A stretch of 52,772 nt of DNA from 13-2-20CM-68-14 sp051955535 (GCA_051955535.1 JBQCGP010000072.1:1-52772); one strand, 5' to 3'. Positions 24,766 through 34,013 are shown, numbered from the stretch's first letter. Made by a program: numbers and translations. The notes: generated from the sequence alone by a model not told the origin.

Positions 24766-25865
24766 CTAGCGAGAAACCGCCGAGTGGCACGTGCGGCGAC
24801 CACGTCCTCGCGTGCCCGCACGACGACGACACCGACCGAGCTCTCGGGCGCCGAGACTGTCGCATCCGGGATCGCGGTCTCGTTTGCGTTCTCATCCAGC
24901 ACGACACCGAGGTGGTCGAGCCGCTCGCAGACGGCGCTCCTCACGGCGGCGGAATGCTCGCCGACGCCGGCGGTGAAGACGACTGCGTCGAGACCTCGGA
25001 GCGCGGTCGCCATCGCGCCGACAGCGAGAGCGACCCGGTAGGTGAAGACGGCGAGCGCTAGGCGGGCCGCCTCGGCGTCCGACGCTTGCAGATCACGGAC
25101 GTCGCCGGAGACGCCCGATAGGCCGAGCAGCCCGGATTCGTGCTCGAGCATCCGGTCGAGCTCCTCGCGGGTCAGGTGATGCTCGAGCATGTAGAGGAGC
25201 GCACCCGGATCGACCGAGCCCGCCCGAGTCGCCATCGGGACCCCCTCCAGCGGCGTGAAGCCCATCGTCGTGTCGACCGAGCGGCCGTCGCGAACCGCAG
25301 TCACCGAGCAGCCGCCGCCGAGGTGGCAGACGACGAGCCGCGGCACGGGCACCTGCTCGCTCGCCCACTGCACGGAGAGGCCGTGGAAGCCGTACCGGTG
25401 GATGCCCCACCCGTCTCGCGCGCGCGCAGGTAGCGCGTAGGTGGCCGCCTCGGGAGGGATCGTCGCGTGGAAGGCGCTGTCGAAGACGGCAACGTGAGGG
25501 AGGTCAGGTAGCGCCGCACGCGTCACTTCGATCGCAGCCAGCGCCGGCGCGTTGTGCAGCGGCGCGAGCTCAACCGCTCCCGCGAGCCCGCGCTCGACAT
25601 CGTCGTCGATCAGAACCGGTTCGCGAAAGCGCCGGCCGCCGTGCACGACGCGGTGCGCGACCGCGATGACGTCGTCGGGAACCGCGTCGAGCGACGCCAC
25701 GGTCGTCGTCGAGTCGTCGGCCTCGACGACCGAGAGCTTCAAGCTCGTCGAGCCGGCGTTGACGACGAGAACGCCGCCGCTAATACGGCCAGACCCAGTC
25801 GCGGATCTCGGGATCGTCCTCGCCGTGCTCCCGCGTGTAGGCACGCGCTCGGATCCGGCGGTCAC
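24762..25865 (-). CDS. ackA: acetate kinase family protein
   Basis: This enzyme of the acetate/propionate kinase family makes ATP from acetyl phosphate. Recognisable parts are VLVVNAGSTSLKLSVV at the phosphate-binding start, VAHRVVHGG, FDSAFHATIP, YGFHGLSVQW, VCHLGGGCSV and FTAGVGEHSAAVR. The core is about 338 residues, shorter than typical 400-residue enzymes. The start is uncertain: GTG at 25865 has an AGGAG site but overlaps the phosphoketolase gene by 86 bases, whereas the conserved core begins near 25775, where only an ATT (25784) is available. It follows phosphoketolase, whose product acetyl phosphate it would use. Confidence 0.85.
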   Translation of the reverse strand: MTAGSERVPTRGSTARTIPRSATGSGRISGGVLVVNAGSTSLKLSVVEADDSTTTVASLDAVPDDVIAVAHRVVHGGRRFREPVLIDDDVERGLAGAVELAPLHNAPALAAIEVTRAALPDLPHVAVFDSAFHATIPPEAATYALPARARDGWGIHRYGFHGLSVQWASEQVPVPRLVVCHLGGGCSVTAVRDGRSVDTTMGFTPLEGVPMATRAGSVDPGALLYMLEHHLTREELDRMLEHESGLLGLSGVSGDVRDLQASDAEAARLALAVFTYRVALAVGAMATALRGLDAVVFTAGVGEHSAAVRSAVCERLDHLGVVLDENANETAIPDATVSAPESSVGVVVVRAREDVVAARATRRFLAS

Positions 25866-28152
25866 TCATCTCCTGGCGGAGCCGCCCGCAGGTCTCGGCA
25901 AGGCCCGGGACGCGGTCGATCACGTCCATGACGAGGTGGAAGCGGTCGAGGTCGTTGAGCATGACCATGTCGAACGGCGTCGTGGTCGTGCCCTCTTCCT
26001 TGTAGCCGCGCACGTGCAGGTTCTGGTGGTTCGCGCGGCGGTAGGTGAGCCGGTGAATCAGCCACGGATAGCCGTGGTAGGCGAAGACGATCGGCCGGTT
26101 CGGCGTGAACAGGGCATCGAACTCCATGTCGGAGAGCCCGTGCGGATGCTCGGTGTCGGGCTGGAGGCGCATCAGGTCGACGACGTTCACGACTCGGACC
26201 GTGAGCTCGGGCACGTGCTCGCGGAGCAGTGCAGCGGCCGCGAGGGTCTCGAGGGTCGGGATGTCGCCACAGCAGCCGAGCACGACGTCGGGCTCGCCCT
26301 GATCGTCGTTCGATGCCCACGCCCAGATGCCGGCGCCGCGCGTGCAGTGCACGATCGCGTCGTCCATCGGCAGGTAGTTCAGCGCCGGCTGCTTGCCCGC
26401 GACGATCACGTTCACGTAGTTGCGGCTGCGCAGGCAGTGGTCGCCGACCGAGAGCAGCGTGTTCGCGTCCGGCGGCAGGTAGACGCGGATCACCTCGGCC
26501 TTCTTGTTGACCACGTGGTCGATGAAGCCCGGGTCCTGGTGCGAGAAGCCGTTGTGGTCCTGGCGCCAGACGTGCGAGCTGAGCAGGTAGTTGAGCGAGG
26601 CGATCGGCCTGCGCCACGGGATCCCGCGCGTTACCTTCAGCCACTTGGCGTGCTGGTTGAACATCGAGTCGACGATGTGGATGAAGGCCTCGTAGCAGTT
26701 GAAGAGCCCGTGCCGGCCGGTCAGCAGGTACCCCTCGAGCCAGCCCTGGCACTGATGCTCGGAAAGGACCTCGATGACGCGTCCCTCCGAGGCCTGGTGC
26801 TCGTCGGTCGGCAGCCGAGCGGCCTCCCACTGCCGGTCGGTGACCTCGAAGACGGCGCCCAGTCGGTTCGATTCCGTCTCGTCCGGCCCGAAGATGCGGA
26901 AGCTCGCGGGGTTGCCGCGGACGACGTCTCTCAGCCAGGCGCCGAGCACGCGGGTCGGCTCGCTGAAGGTCGTGCCGGGAGCGGAAACCGCCACGGCGTA
27001 GTCGCGGAAGTCCGGGACGGTGAGGTCGCTGAGCAGCTCGCCGCCGTTCGCATGCGGGTTCGCGCTCATGCGGCGCGGCCCGTGCGGAGGGAGCTCGGCC
27101 AGCTCCGGTATCAGGCGCCCGTCCTCGTCGAAGAGCTCCTCCGGACGATAGCTCCGCAGCCAGTCCTCGAGAATGCGGAGGTGGTCGGGGTTCTCGCGCA
27201 CGTCGGCAACCGGCACCTGATGCGAGCGCCACGTGCCCTCGACGGGTAGGCCGTCGACTTCCTCCGGGCCGGTCCAGCCTTTCGGCGTGCGGAGGACGAT
27301 CATCGGCCATTGCGGCCGGGCGTCGTGACCGTCGTCCCGCGCCGTGCGCTGGATCTCGGCGATCTGGTCGAGGGCCTCGTCGAGCGCTGCGGCGAACGCC
27401 TGGTGGACCGGCTCGGGCTCGTCGCCGGCGATGATCAGCGGCCGCCAGCCGCAGCCTTCGAGGAACGACATCAGCTCGGTCTCCGGGATCCGCGCGAGGA
27501 CGGTCGGGTTCGCGATCTTGTAACCGTTCAGATGCAGGATCGGCAGCACGGCGCCGTCGTTGCGCGGGTTCAGGAACTTGTTGCTCTGCCAGCCGGTCGC
27601 GAGCGGTCCGGTCTCGGCCTCGCCGTCGCCGACGACGCAGGCGACGAGCAGTTCGGGGTTGTCAAAGGCGGCGCCGAAGGCGTGCGAGAGCGCATACCCG
27701 AGCTCGCCGCCCTCGTGGATCGACCCCGGCGTCTCGGGCGCCGCGTGGCTCGGGATGCCGCCCGGGAACGAGAACTGCCGGAAGAGGCGCCGCATCCCCT
27801 CCTCGCCTGGGCCGACGTGCGGGTAAAGCTCGCTGTACGTCCCCTCCAGCCAGGCGTTCGCGACGACGGCGGGCCCGCCGTGGCCCGGGCCGCAGATGTA
27901 GATCGCGTCGAGGTCGCGCTCCCGGATCGTTCGGTTGAGATGGACGTAGATCAGGTTCAGCCCGGGGACGGTGCCGAAGTGCCCGAGCAGGCGGGGCTTC
28001 ACGTGTTCCGCCCGCAGCGGCTCGCGGAGAAGCGGGTTGTCGAGCAGGTAGACCTGCCCGACCGAGAGGTAGTTGGCGGCGCGCCAGTAGGCGTCGATCT
28101 GCCGCAGTTCCTCGACTTCGAGCGTCTGCGCGATCTGCGAGGGCAGGCTCAC
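25780..28152 (-). CDS. xfp: xylulose-5-phosphate/fructose-6-phosphate phosphoketolase
   Basis: The 790-residue thiamine-diphosphate enzyme cleaves xylulose 5-phosphate or fructose 6-phosphate to acetyl phosphate plus an aldose phosphate. Visible are YICGPGHGGPA, FPGGIPSHAAPETPGSIHEGGELGYALSHAFGAA (split family signature region), the TDP motif VVGDGEAETGPLATGW, FGPDETESNRL and RQDHNGFSHQDPG. The length matches the family. GTG at 28152 overlaps the cupin stop by GTGA. With the adjacent acetate kinase it yields ATP without glycolytic pyruvate, useful when respiration is limited. Confidence 0.93.
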   Translation of the reverse strand: MSLPSQIAQTLEVEELRQIDAYWRAANYLSVGQVYLLDNPLLREPLRAEHVKPRLLGHFGTVPGLNLIYVHLNRTIRERDLDAIYICGPGHGGPAVVANAWLEGTYSELYPHVGPGEEGMRRLFRQFSFPGGIPSHAAPETPGSIHEGGELGYALSHAFGAAFDNPELLVACVVGDGEAETGPLATGWQSNKFLNPRNDGAVLPILHLNGYKIANPTVLARIPETELMSFLEGCGWRPLIIAGDEPEPVHQAFAAALDEALDQIAEIQRTARDDGHDARPQWPMIVLRTPKGWTGPEEVDGLPVEGTWRSHQVPVADVRENPDHLRILEDWLRSYRPEELFDEDGRLIPELAELPPHGPRRMSANPHANGGELLSDLTVPDFRDYAVAVSAPGTTFSEPTRVLGAWLRDVVRGNPASFRIFGPDETESNRLGAVFEVTDRQWEAARLPTDEHQASEGRVIEVLSEHQCQGWLEGYLLTGRHGLFNCYEAFIHIVDSMFNQHAKWLKVTRGIPWRRPIASLNYLLSSHVWRQDHNGFSHQDPGFIDHVVNKKAEVIRVYLPPDANTLLSVGDHCLRSRNYVNVIVAGKQPALNYLPMDDAIVHCTRGAGIWAWASNDDQGEPDVVLGCCGDIPTLETLAAAALLREHVPELTVRVVNVVDLMRLQPDTEHPHGLSDMEFDALFTPNRPIVFAYHGYPWLIHRLTYRRANHQNLHVRGYKEEGTTTTPFDMVMLNDLDRFHLVMDVIDRVPGLAETCGRLRQEMSDRRIRARAYTREHGEDDPEIRDWVWPY

Positions 28153-28478
28153 GGCTTCCACTTCTCGAAGAGCACGAGCACGCTCAGCTGCTCGTAGCCG
28201 ACGAAACGGTGCTCGGCTCCGGCGGGGACGAAGACGGCATGGCCCTCGCGGAGCTCGACTTGCTTCCCCTCGACTTCTAGCGTGCCTCGGCCCTCGAGGA
28301 CGACGTACACCTCGTCGTCCTCATGGGGCGACTGGCGGTCGGGCTCCGGCGCGACGAGCACGTAGACGCCGATCTCGAGACCTGCAGAGCGGTGGACGAT
28401 TTCGTAGCCGCCGGCGCCGGCAGCCAGCCTCCGCTTGACCCCCTCGATGTCAAACGGCTCGGCCGTCTCCAGGCTCAC
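28149..28478 (-). CDS. small cupin-domain protein
   Basis: The 109-residue cupin has the two conserved motifs: PHEDDEVYVVLEGRGTLEVEG (metal-binding His, Glu) and VPAGAEHRFVG (His). The fold binds a metal and could act as an isomerase, dioxygenase or sensor. GTG at 28478 overlaps the upstream flavoprotein stop, and the gene's own stop overlaps the phosphoketolase start, so all three are coupled. It has no signal peptide. Specific role unknown. Confidence 0.8.
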   Translation of the reverse strand: MSLETAEPFDIEGVKRRLAAGAGGYEIVHRSAGLEIGVYVLVAPEPDRQSPHEDDEVYVVLEGRGTLEVEGKQVELREGHAVFVPAGAEHRFVGYEQLSVLVLFEKWKP

Positions 28479-29698
28479 CCGGGAAGCTTCTCGTAGTTCG
28501 CGTCCAGAAGTGAGGAGAAGTCGACTTCGACGGAAACGCTCGCCGAAGGTGCGGGCGCGCTGACGACGGCGCCGGCGTGGGCAGCCAGGAAAGGCGCGAG
28601 GTAGCGACCGACGATCTTGCCGGGCGGCCACCAGAGGGGCTCGCGGCCCATCAGCGCCTGGCTGCCGGGGTGGTCGAGCTCGGCACGGGCGAACACCGGC
28701 CGTCCGCCGGTCAGGATCAGGCCCCTCAGGACGGGCCGGAAGGGCTCGGGCTCGACGTCGGCCCCGGCGAGCTCGGCGATCGCCTCGGCGGCCGCATCGG
28801 CCTGCTGCGCCGCCAGGCCGCCCTGCTTGACCGGGAACGTGGTGATGTCGCCTGCGGCGAAGACGCCGTCGAGCCCTCGTACGCGGCCGTGTTCGTCGGT
28901 AGGGATGAACCCTTGGCTGTCGCTAGGCACTCCGGTGATCGTGGGCGCCTGGAGGCGCGGCATGGCGACGACGCGGTCGGCCGCGATCTCGCCCTCGGGC
29001 TTGACCTGCAACGTGCCGTCTTCGAACGCGACCGCGTAGGTGCTCGTGCGGAGCTCGATGCCGCGATCGGCCAGCAGCGAGGCGATCGTCGAGCTCACCG
29101 CGGGGCCGAAGAGATCGAGAGGCGCCTCCTCGTGCGTGACGACGACGACCTCGACGTTCGCTCCGTCGCGGTCGAATCGGGCGGCTGTCTCGAGTGCGAG
29201 TTCGTACAACGGCAGCGCCCAGCTGACCCCGCCGGGCACGGCGAAGACGACGCGTTCCGCGGCACCCTCGCCGAGGCCGTCGAGCAAGTTCGCGAAGGTC
29301 TCCGAATCTGCCGGCCCACGGAAGGTGAACGCGCCGGGCACCGCGGCCACGGGCCGCGCGCCGACGGCGATCAGGAGCGCGTCGTAGCTCGATTCGACGC
29401 CGGTGGAGGTGCTCGCGATTCGGCGCCACGGATCGATCGAGCCGAGGCGCCCGAGCGTGAAGAGCGCGCCCGTCTCGTGCGCAACGCCTCCCAGGTCGAG
29501 CCCGTGGACGGTGCCGAGCCCGAACGGCTCTCCCGTTGCGAGCGGCCGGTACCAGTACTGAGCTTCCGGCGCGAAGAGCTCGATCACCACCCGCTCCTGC
29601 GCGAGCCGCTTCAGCGCGAGCAGGGCTTCGAGGCCGGCGACGCCGCCGCCCGCGATCAGCACGTTCAGCGGGCGGCGGCTCGTGGAGGGCGCCTTCAT
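28475..29698 (-). CDS. FAD-dependent pyridine nucleotide-disulfide oxidoreductase-like protein
   Basis: The 407-residue flavoprotein has an N-terminal FAD-binding motif LIAGGGVAGLEALLAL, a second dinucleotide region (VVFAVPGGVSWALPLYELALE) and the C-terminal FAD contact GVFAAGDITTFPVKQGGLAAQQADAAAEAI. The pattern is like sulfide:quinone reductase or type II NADH dehydrogenase relatives. The cysteines expected for sulfide oxidation are not apparent. It is coupled to the cupin downstream and lies 2 bases after the cupredoxin gene. The natural acceptor or donor is not evident. Confidence 0.8.
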   Translation of the reverse strand: MKAPSTSRRPLNVLIAGGGVAGLEALLALKRLAQERVVIELFAPEAQYWYRPLATGEPFGLGTVHGLDLGGVAHETGALFTLGRLGSIDPWRRIASTSTGVESSYDALLIAVGARPVAAVPGAFTFRGPADSETFANLLDGLGEGAAERVVFAVPGGVSWALPLYELALETAARFDRDGANVEVVVVTHEEAPLDLFGPAVSSTIASLLADRGIELRTSTYAVAFEDGTLQVKPEGEIAADRVVAMPRLQAPTITGVPSDSQGFIPTDEHGRVRGLDGVFAAGDITTFPVKQGGLAAQQADAAAEAIAELAGADVEPEPFRPVLRGLILTGGRPVFARAELDHPGSQALMGREPLWWPPGKIVGRYLAPFLAAHAGAVVSAPAPSASVSVEVDFSSLLDANYEKLPG

Positions 29699-29700
29699 CG

Positions 29701-30153
29701 CTAGGACACCCGCACGGTTAGGCGGAGGACGTTGTCCTCGCCGATCGTCTTCATCGACATGCCGGGATAGTCGTCGCCGGGCTTCGTCGTGAACCGGTAG
29801 ACGCCGGGCTTGCCGAACGTGACCCGTACGGACGCGCTCATGTGGCGCATCGCCGGGTTGCCGTGATAGCGGACGGCCGGCCCGCTCGTCTTCACGAGCT
29901 TGTGCGGCATCACGTCGTTGTCGACGAACGTGATCGTCCCGTCTCGCGCCAGGGTCGTTTTCTGGGTCGGGCGGTACGCGCCGCCGTTGACGGCCCACGC
30001 GTGGCAACCGCGCGACTGGTGCCGGATCGTGATCGTCGAGTTCGATGGTGCCTTCGCCGCACCCTGTGCGGCGTTCGTGCCCGTCATCGCCACCCCGGTC
30101 ATGAGGCCGGCGCCGACGGTGAAGCCCGCCAGAACTACCAACAGCCTTGTCAT
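29701..30153 (-). CDS. secreted cupredoxin-like protein
   Basis: The 150-residue protein has a signal peptide (residues 4-25) and a beta-sandwich pattern: TITFVDNDVMPHKLVK, ASVRVTFGKPGVYRFTTKPG and a Met-containing end. His in MPHKL fits the first copper ligand, but the loop that normally holds the Cys, second His and Met lacks both Cys and His (YRFTTKPGDDYPGM), so a blue copper site is doubtful. AAAGGAG precedes the ATG. It is the first gene of the five-gene leftward operon ending with acetate kinase. Confidence 0.75.
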   Translation of the reverse strand: MTRLLVVLAGFTVGAGLMTGVAMTGTNAAQGAAKAPSNSTITIRHQSRGCHAWAVNGGAYRPTQKTTLARDGTITFVDNDVMPHKLVKTSGPAVRYHGNPAMRHMSASVRVTFGKPGVYRFTTKPGDDYPGMSMKTIGEDNVLRLTVRVS

Positions 30154-30248
30154 GAAGACTCCTTTCGTCCACCGAATCGTCCATCGGCGCGCCTTGCGCG
30201 CCATCCGTTCGAATCGCGACGCGTGCTGCTCGCTTTCCGTGGAGTCGT

Positions 30249-30263
30249 TGCGGGTTTCTGCGG
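30249..30263 (-). promoter_or_regulatory. degenerate regulon operator, copy 3
   Basis: In the direction of the cupredoxin operon this reads CCGCA-GAAAC-CCGCA. The downstream half-site and A-rich spacer agree with the other copies. The other half-site does not. It lies 95 bases before the cupredoxin start. Confidence 0.4.
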
Positions 30264-30268
30264 AGGCG

Positions 30269-32923
30269 CTACCAGCTCTTCAGCGCGCGGCGCGAGGCCG
30301 GCTTCGCGACGCGAATGCGCGCGTCGACCGCGACGTAGCCCTCCGGCAGGGCGATCACCGGGTTGAGGTCGACCTCGGCGACCTCGGGAAGATCGCTGGC
30401 GAGCCGCGAGAGCCGGTGCAGGAGTTCGACCAGCGCCGGGCCGTCGGCCGCGGGGGCTCCGCGGAAGCCGGCGACCAGCTGACCGGCCTTTCCCTCGGAG
30501 ACGAGCTCGTTCGCATCGACATCGGTGAGCGGGGCGATGCGGAAGGCGGCGGCTCCGATCAGCTCGGCGAAGACGCCGCCGGGCCCGAAGGCGACGAGCG
30601 GGCCGAAGACCGGGTCCTGGACGATTCCGGCGAGAAGCTCCGCGCCGCCCGAGATCATCGGCTGCACGAGCAGCGGCGGGCCGATCCGCTCGGCGGCGGC
30701 TCGAATCTGATCTTCGTCACGGAGGTCGAGCGCGATCCCACCCTGCTCGGTCTTGTGCGCTCCGGGGGCGGCCGTCTTCAGCACGACGGGCAGCCCGAGC
30801 TCGCGGGCGGCCTCGGCCGCTGCGTCCACGGACGCGGCCGTCCGCTCCGGCACGACCGAAATGTCGTACGCCTCGAGGAGCCTGCGCGTCGCCGGCGCGT
30901 CGAGCCATGCGTCCTCTTGCCCCTCCAGCGCGGCGGCCACGATGTCGCGGCCTGCGGCGAGCTCGACTTCGGGCGCGGGCGGCACCGTCCCGGCCGGGCG
31001 CCGGAGCCACTCCGCGCGCTCGGCGGCAAGCCCGAGGGCGCGGGCCGCCGATTCCGGGTAGCCGAAGGTCGCGATCGAGCCGGCGCCGTTGCGGAGGACG
31101 GCCGGCGTTCCGTGCTCGGCGATGAGAACTGCGAGCACCGGCTTCTCCGTCGCCGCCTGCGCGACCGCGCTTTGGATCGCCGCCGCCACCTCCTCGGCGC
31201 CGGCGACCACCGGTGGGACGAAGAGGACGATCAGCGCATCGAGGCGCTTGTCGGCGAGCAGCGGCGGGATCGCCGCTTCGAACGTCTCGGCGGTCGCCGA
31301 GCCGAGGAGGTCGACCGGATTGGTGAGGCTCGCCTCGCTCGGCAGGAGCGGCCGCAGAGCCGCCTGGGTCTCCTCGCTCGCCTCGGGCAGTTCCAGGCCT
31401 GCGGCGGCGCAGGCGTCGGCGCAGAGGATTCCGAGCCCGCCGGCGTTGGTGATGACGCCGACGCGACGCCCGCGCGGGAGCGGCTGGCTCGAGAGCAATG
31501 CCGCCGCGTCGACAAGCTCCTCGAGCGTGCCGGCGCGGATCACGCCGGCCTGCCTGAAGAGCCCCTCGACGGCGGTGTCCGAGCTCGCAAGCGCCGCGGT
31601 GTGGGAGCTCGCCGCCCGGGCACCGGCCTCCGTGGAGCCGGACTTGAGCGCCAGGATCGGCTTCCGGCGCGCGACCCGACGGGCGAGCCGGGCGAACTTC
31701 TGCGGGTTGCCGAAGGACTCGAGGTAGAGCAGGACGAGCTCCGTCGCGTCGTCGTCCTCCCACCATTCGAGCAGGTCGTTCGACGAGACATCGGCCTTGT
31801 TGCCGATCGACACGAAGGACGAGAAGCCGAGGTTCCGCTCCGCGGCCTTCTCGAGCAGCGCCAGCCCGAGCGCGCCGCTCTGGGACGAGAACGCAATCCG
31901 GCCGGCCGGCAGTGCCCGCGGCCCGAAGGTCGCGTTCAACCCCAGCCTCGGCACCGCGATTCCCAGGCAGTTCGGGCCGACGAGCCTCCCGCCGTGGGAA
32001 CGGACGAGCTCGAGCAGGCGCTCCTGCCGCTCGAGCCCTTCCGCGCCGACCTCCGCGAAGCCGGAGGAGATGACACACAGCGCCGTGACTCCGCTCGCGA
32101 GGGCCTCCTCGGCCGCGTCGAGCACCAGCGGCCCGGGCAGGCAGACGACGGCGAGGTCGACGAGCTGCGGGAGGTCGGCAATCGACTTGTACGCCGGCAC
32201 GCCGCCGACCGGCCGGCCGTCGCGGTTGACGGGGTAGGCGGCGCCGACGTAGTCCGCCGCCAGGACGTTCCGGAAGAGCTCGCCGCCGATCGAGCCGCGG
32301 CGCGGGGAGGCGCCGATCACCGCGACCGAGCCTGGTTCGAAGAAGGGGCGGAGCGAAGCCGCGACCGCGAGGTGGTCGCGCTCGTCGACCCGGGCCCGGT
32401 ACTGCTCCGTCGACGCGATCGGGAAGCGGATCTCGAACTCGCCGCCTTCGAGCTCCCTGGTCACCTCGAGCCCGGTTCCCTCGAAGACGCCGATCATCGC
32501 GCGGTTCTCGGGCATGACCTCGGCGACGAAGCGTTCGATCCCGACCCCGGAGGCGCGCAGCGCGAGCTGCTCGAGGAGACGGGTGCCGATTCCCCGTCCC
32601 TGGTGCTCGTCGGCGACGGCAAACGCGGCCTCCGCGGCGGACTCGTCGCGCAGGCGCGCGTATTCGCCGACCGCGGCGATGCGCCCGTCGAGCTCGCCGA
32701 CGAGGACGCCGCGGTTCTCCCAGTCCGGCTCGAGGAAATGCCGGACCAGGGCGTCGTCGATTCGTTGCACCCCGTGGAAGCGCAGGTACAGGCTGCGGTC
32801 CGACATCGCTCCGAAAAACGCGGTCAGGGCCCCCGCGTCCTCGGCCGTGGGAGCCTTCAGTCGTAGCGTCGCGCCGTCGCGGAGAATCACATCCGCCGCG
32901 CCGGCGGACGCTCCGTCACGCAT
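30269..32923 (-). CDS. GNAT acetyltransferase fused to ADP-forming acyl-CoA synthetase-like protein
   Basis: The 884 residues comprise an N-terminal GNAT domain (about 15-165, acetyl-CoA motif DEHQGRGIGTRLLEQL), a CoA-binding domain (from about 190, SVAVIGASPRRGSIGG), two succinyl-CoA-ligase-like domains, and a C-terminal ATP-grasp domain (about 660-884). His441 in ASSHTAAL corresponds to the phosphorylated histidine of true ADP-forming synthetases. It could therefore make ATP from acyl-CoA, acetylate proteins as Pat/PatZ enzymes do, or both. It overlaps the alcohol dehydrogenase gene by 8 bases. Confidence 0.88.
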   Translation of the reverse strand: MRDGASAGAADVILRDGATLRLKAPTAEDAGALTAFFGAMSDRSLYLRFHGVQRIDDALVRHFLEPDWENRGVLVGELDGRIAAVGEYARLRDESAAEAAFAVADEHQGRGIGTRLLEQLALRASGVGIERFVAEVMPENRAMIGVFEGTGLEVTRELEGGEFEIRFPIASTEQYRARVDERDHLAVAASLRPFFEPGSVAVIGASPRRGSIGGELFRNVLAADYVGAAYPVNRDGRPVGGVPAYKSIADLPQLVDLAVVCLPGPLVLDAAEEALASGVTALCVISSGFAEVGAEGLERQERLLELVRSHGGRLVGPNCLGIAVPRLGLNATFGPRALPAGRIAFSSQSGALGLALLEKAAERNLGFSSFVSIGNKADVSSNDLLEWWEDDDATELVLLYLESFGNPQKFARLARRVARRKPILALKSGSTEAGARAASSHTAALASSDTAVEGLFRQAGVIRAGTLEELVDAAALLSSQPLPRGRRVGVITNAGGLGILCADACAAAGLELPEASEETQAALRPLLPSEASLTNPVDLLGSATAETFEAAIPPLLADKRLDALIVLFVPPVVAGAEEVAAAIQSAVAQAATEKPVLAVLIAEHGTPAVLRNGAGSIATFGYPESAARALGLAAERAEWLRRPAGTVPPAPEVELAAGRDIVAAALEGQEDAWLDAPATRRLLEAYDISVVPERTAASVDAAAEAARELGLPVVLKTAAPGAHKTEQGGIALDLRDEDQIRAAAERIGPPLLVQPMISGGAELLAGIVQDPVFGPLVAFGPGGVFAELIGAAAFRIAPLTDVDANELVSEGKAGQLVAGFRGAPAADGPALVELLHRLSRLASDLPEVAEVDLNPVIALPEGYVAVDARIRVAKPASRRALKSW

Positions 32924-34013
32924 CGCTGCCGACAAGCGCCATCTCCTTCGTGCCCCGGTGCTTCCTGGCCGGCGCGCCTTCGAGCACCACCTTGAGGGCG
33001 TCGGTCTCGGCCGCGGCCGCGAACGTGTCGTACGCCGCCATCGTCTCCTCGAGCGGGAACCGGTGGGTCGCGAACGGCGTCGCATCCAGCCGGCCCTCGG
33101 CAATCAGCTTCAGGAGGCGCGGGGTCGTGACGGTGTCGACGAGTCCCGTCGTGATCGTCACGTCTTGGATCCAGAGCTTCTCGAGGTGCAGCGTGGCGGG
33201 GTGGCCGTGGACGCCGACGTTCGCGACCCGGCCGCCGGGGCGCACGAGGTCGGTGCAGAGCTCGAAGGTCGCCGGCACGCCGACCGCCTCGACGGCGACA
33301 TCGGCACCGAGACCATCGGTCAGCTCCAGCATCCGCTCCACGGCGTCCTCCTGGCCATTATTGATCGTCACGTCGGCACCGAACTCGCGCGCTTTCTCGA
33401 GCCGCGAGTCGGCGAGGTCGATCGCGACGATCTTCCCGGGCGTGTAGAGCTTCGCGGTCAGCACCGTCGCCAGGCCGATCGGGCCGGCGCCGACGATCGC
33501 GATCGTGTCGCCCGGGCCGACGCCGCCGTTCAGGACGCCGACCTCGTATGCGGTGGGGAGGATGTCCGCCAGGAAGAGAACGTCCTCGTCCGTCAGCTCG
33601 TCGGGGACCTTGTAGAGGGACGTGTCCGCGAACGGAACGCGCGCATACTCGGCCTGGAGGCCGTCGATCAGGTGGCCGAAGATCCAGCCGCCGCCGCCCG
33701 AACAGAGGCCGTAGTGGCCTTCTCTGCAAAAGGCGCATCGGCCGCAGGAGGTGATGCAGGAGACGAGCACGCGGTCGCCAGGCTCGAGCGTCGTCACCGC
33801 CGCGCCGGTGTCGACGATCGTGCCGACCGCTTCGTGTCCGAGGATTGTCCCGGGCTCTACCTCGGGCACGTCGCCCTTGAGGATGTGCAGGTCGGTGCCG
33901 CAGATGGTGGCGGAGTCGATGCGCACGACTGCATCCGTCGGCTCCTGAGTCGTGGGGTCGGGCTTCTCTTCCCAGCTGCGCAGGCCGGGTCCGTGAAAGA
34001 CGAGGGCCTTCAT
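32916..34013 (-). CDS. zinc-dependent alcohol dehydrogenase
   Basis: A 365-residue medium-chain dehydrogenase. The catalytic zinc ligands are in TICGTDLH and GHEAVG, the structural zinc site in CITSCGRCAFCREGHYGLC (four Cys), and the NAD(P) motif in VGAGPIGL. It would interconvert alcohols and aldehydes and could regenerate NAD under low oxygen. An AAAGGAG site lies 5 bases before the ATG at 34013. It is followed directly by the GNAT/synthetase gene. The pair would link aldehyde or alcohol metabolism with acyl-CoA energy recovery, by inference. Confidence 0.9.
   Translation of the reverse strand: MKALVFHGPGLRSWEEKPDPTTQEPTDAVVRIDSATICGTDLHILKGDVPEVEPGTILGHEAVGTIVDTGAAVTTLEPGDRVLVSCITSCGRCAFCREGHYGLCSGGGGWIFGHLIDGLQAEYARVPFADTSLYKVPDELTDEDVLFLADILPTAYEVGVLNGGVGPGDTIAIVGAGPIGLATVLTAKLYTPGKIVAIDLADSRLEKAREFGADVTINNGQEDAVERMLELTDGLGADVAVEAVGVPATFELCTDLVRPGGRVANVGVHGHPATLHLEKLWIQDVTITTGLVDTVTTPRLLKLIAEGRLDATPFATHRFPLEETMAAYDTFAAAAETDALKVVLEGAPARKHRGTKEMALVGSDA

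Noticed and set aside
25862..27310. Long alternative minus-strand frame inside phosphoketolase
   Set aside because: Out-of-frame shadow of the phosphoketolase reading; no recognisable domain.
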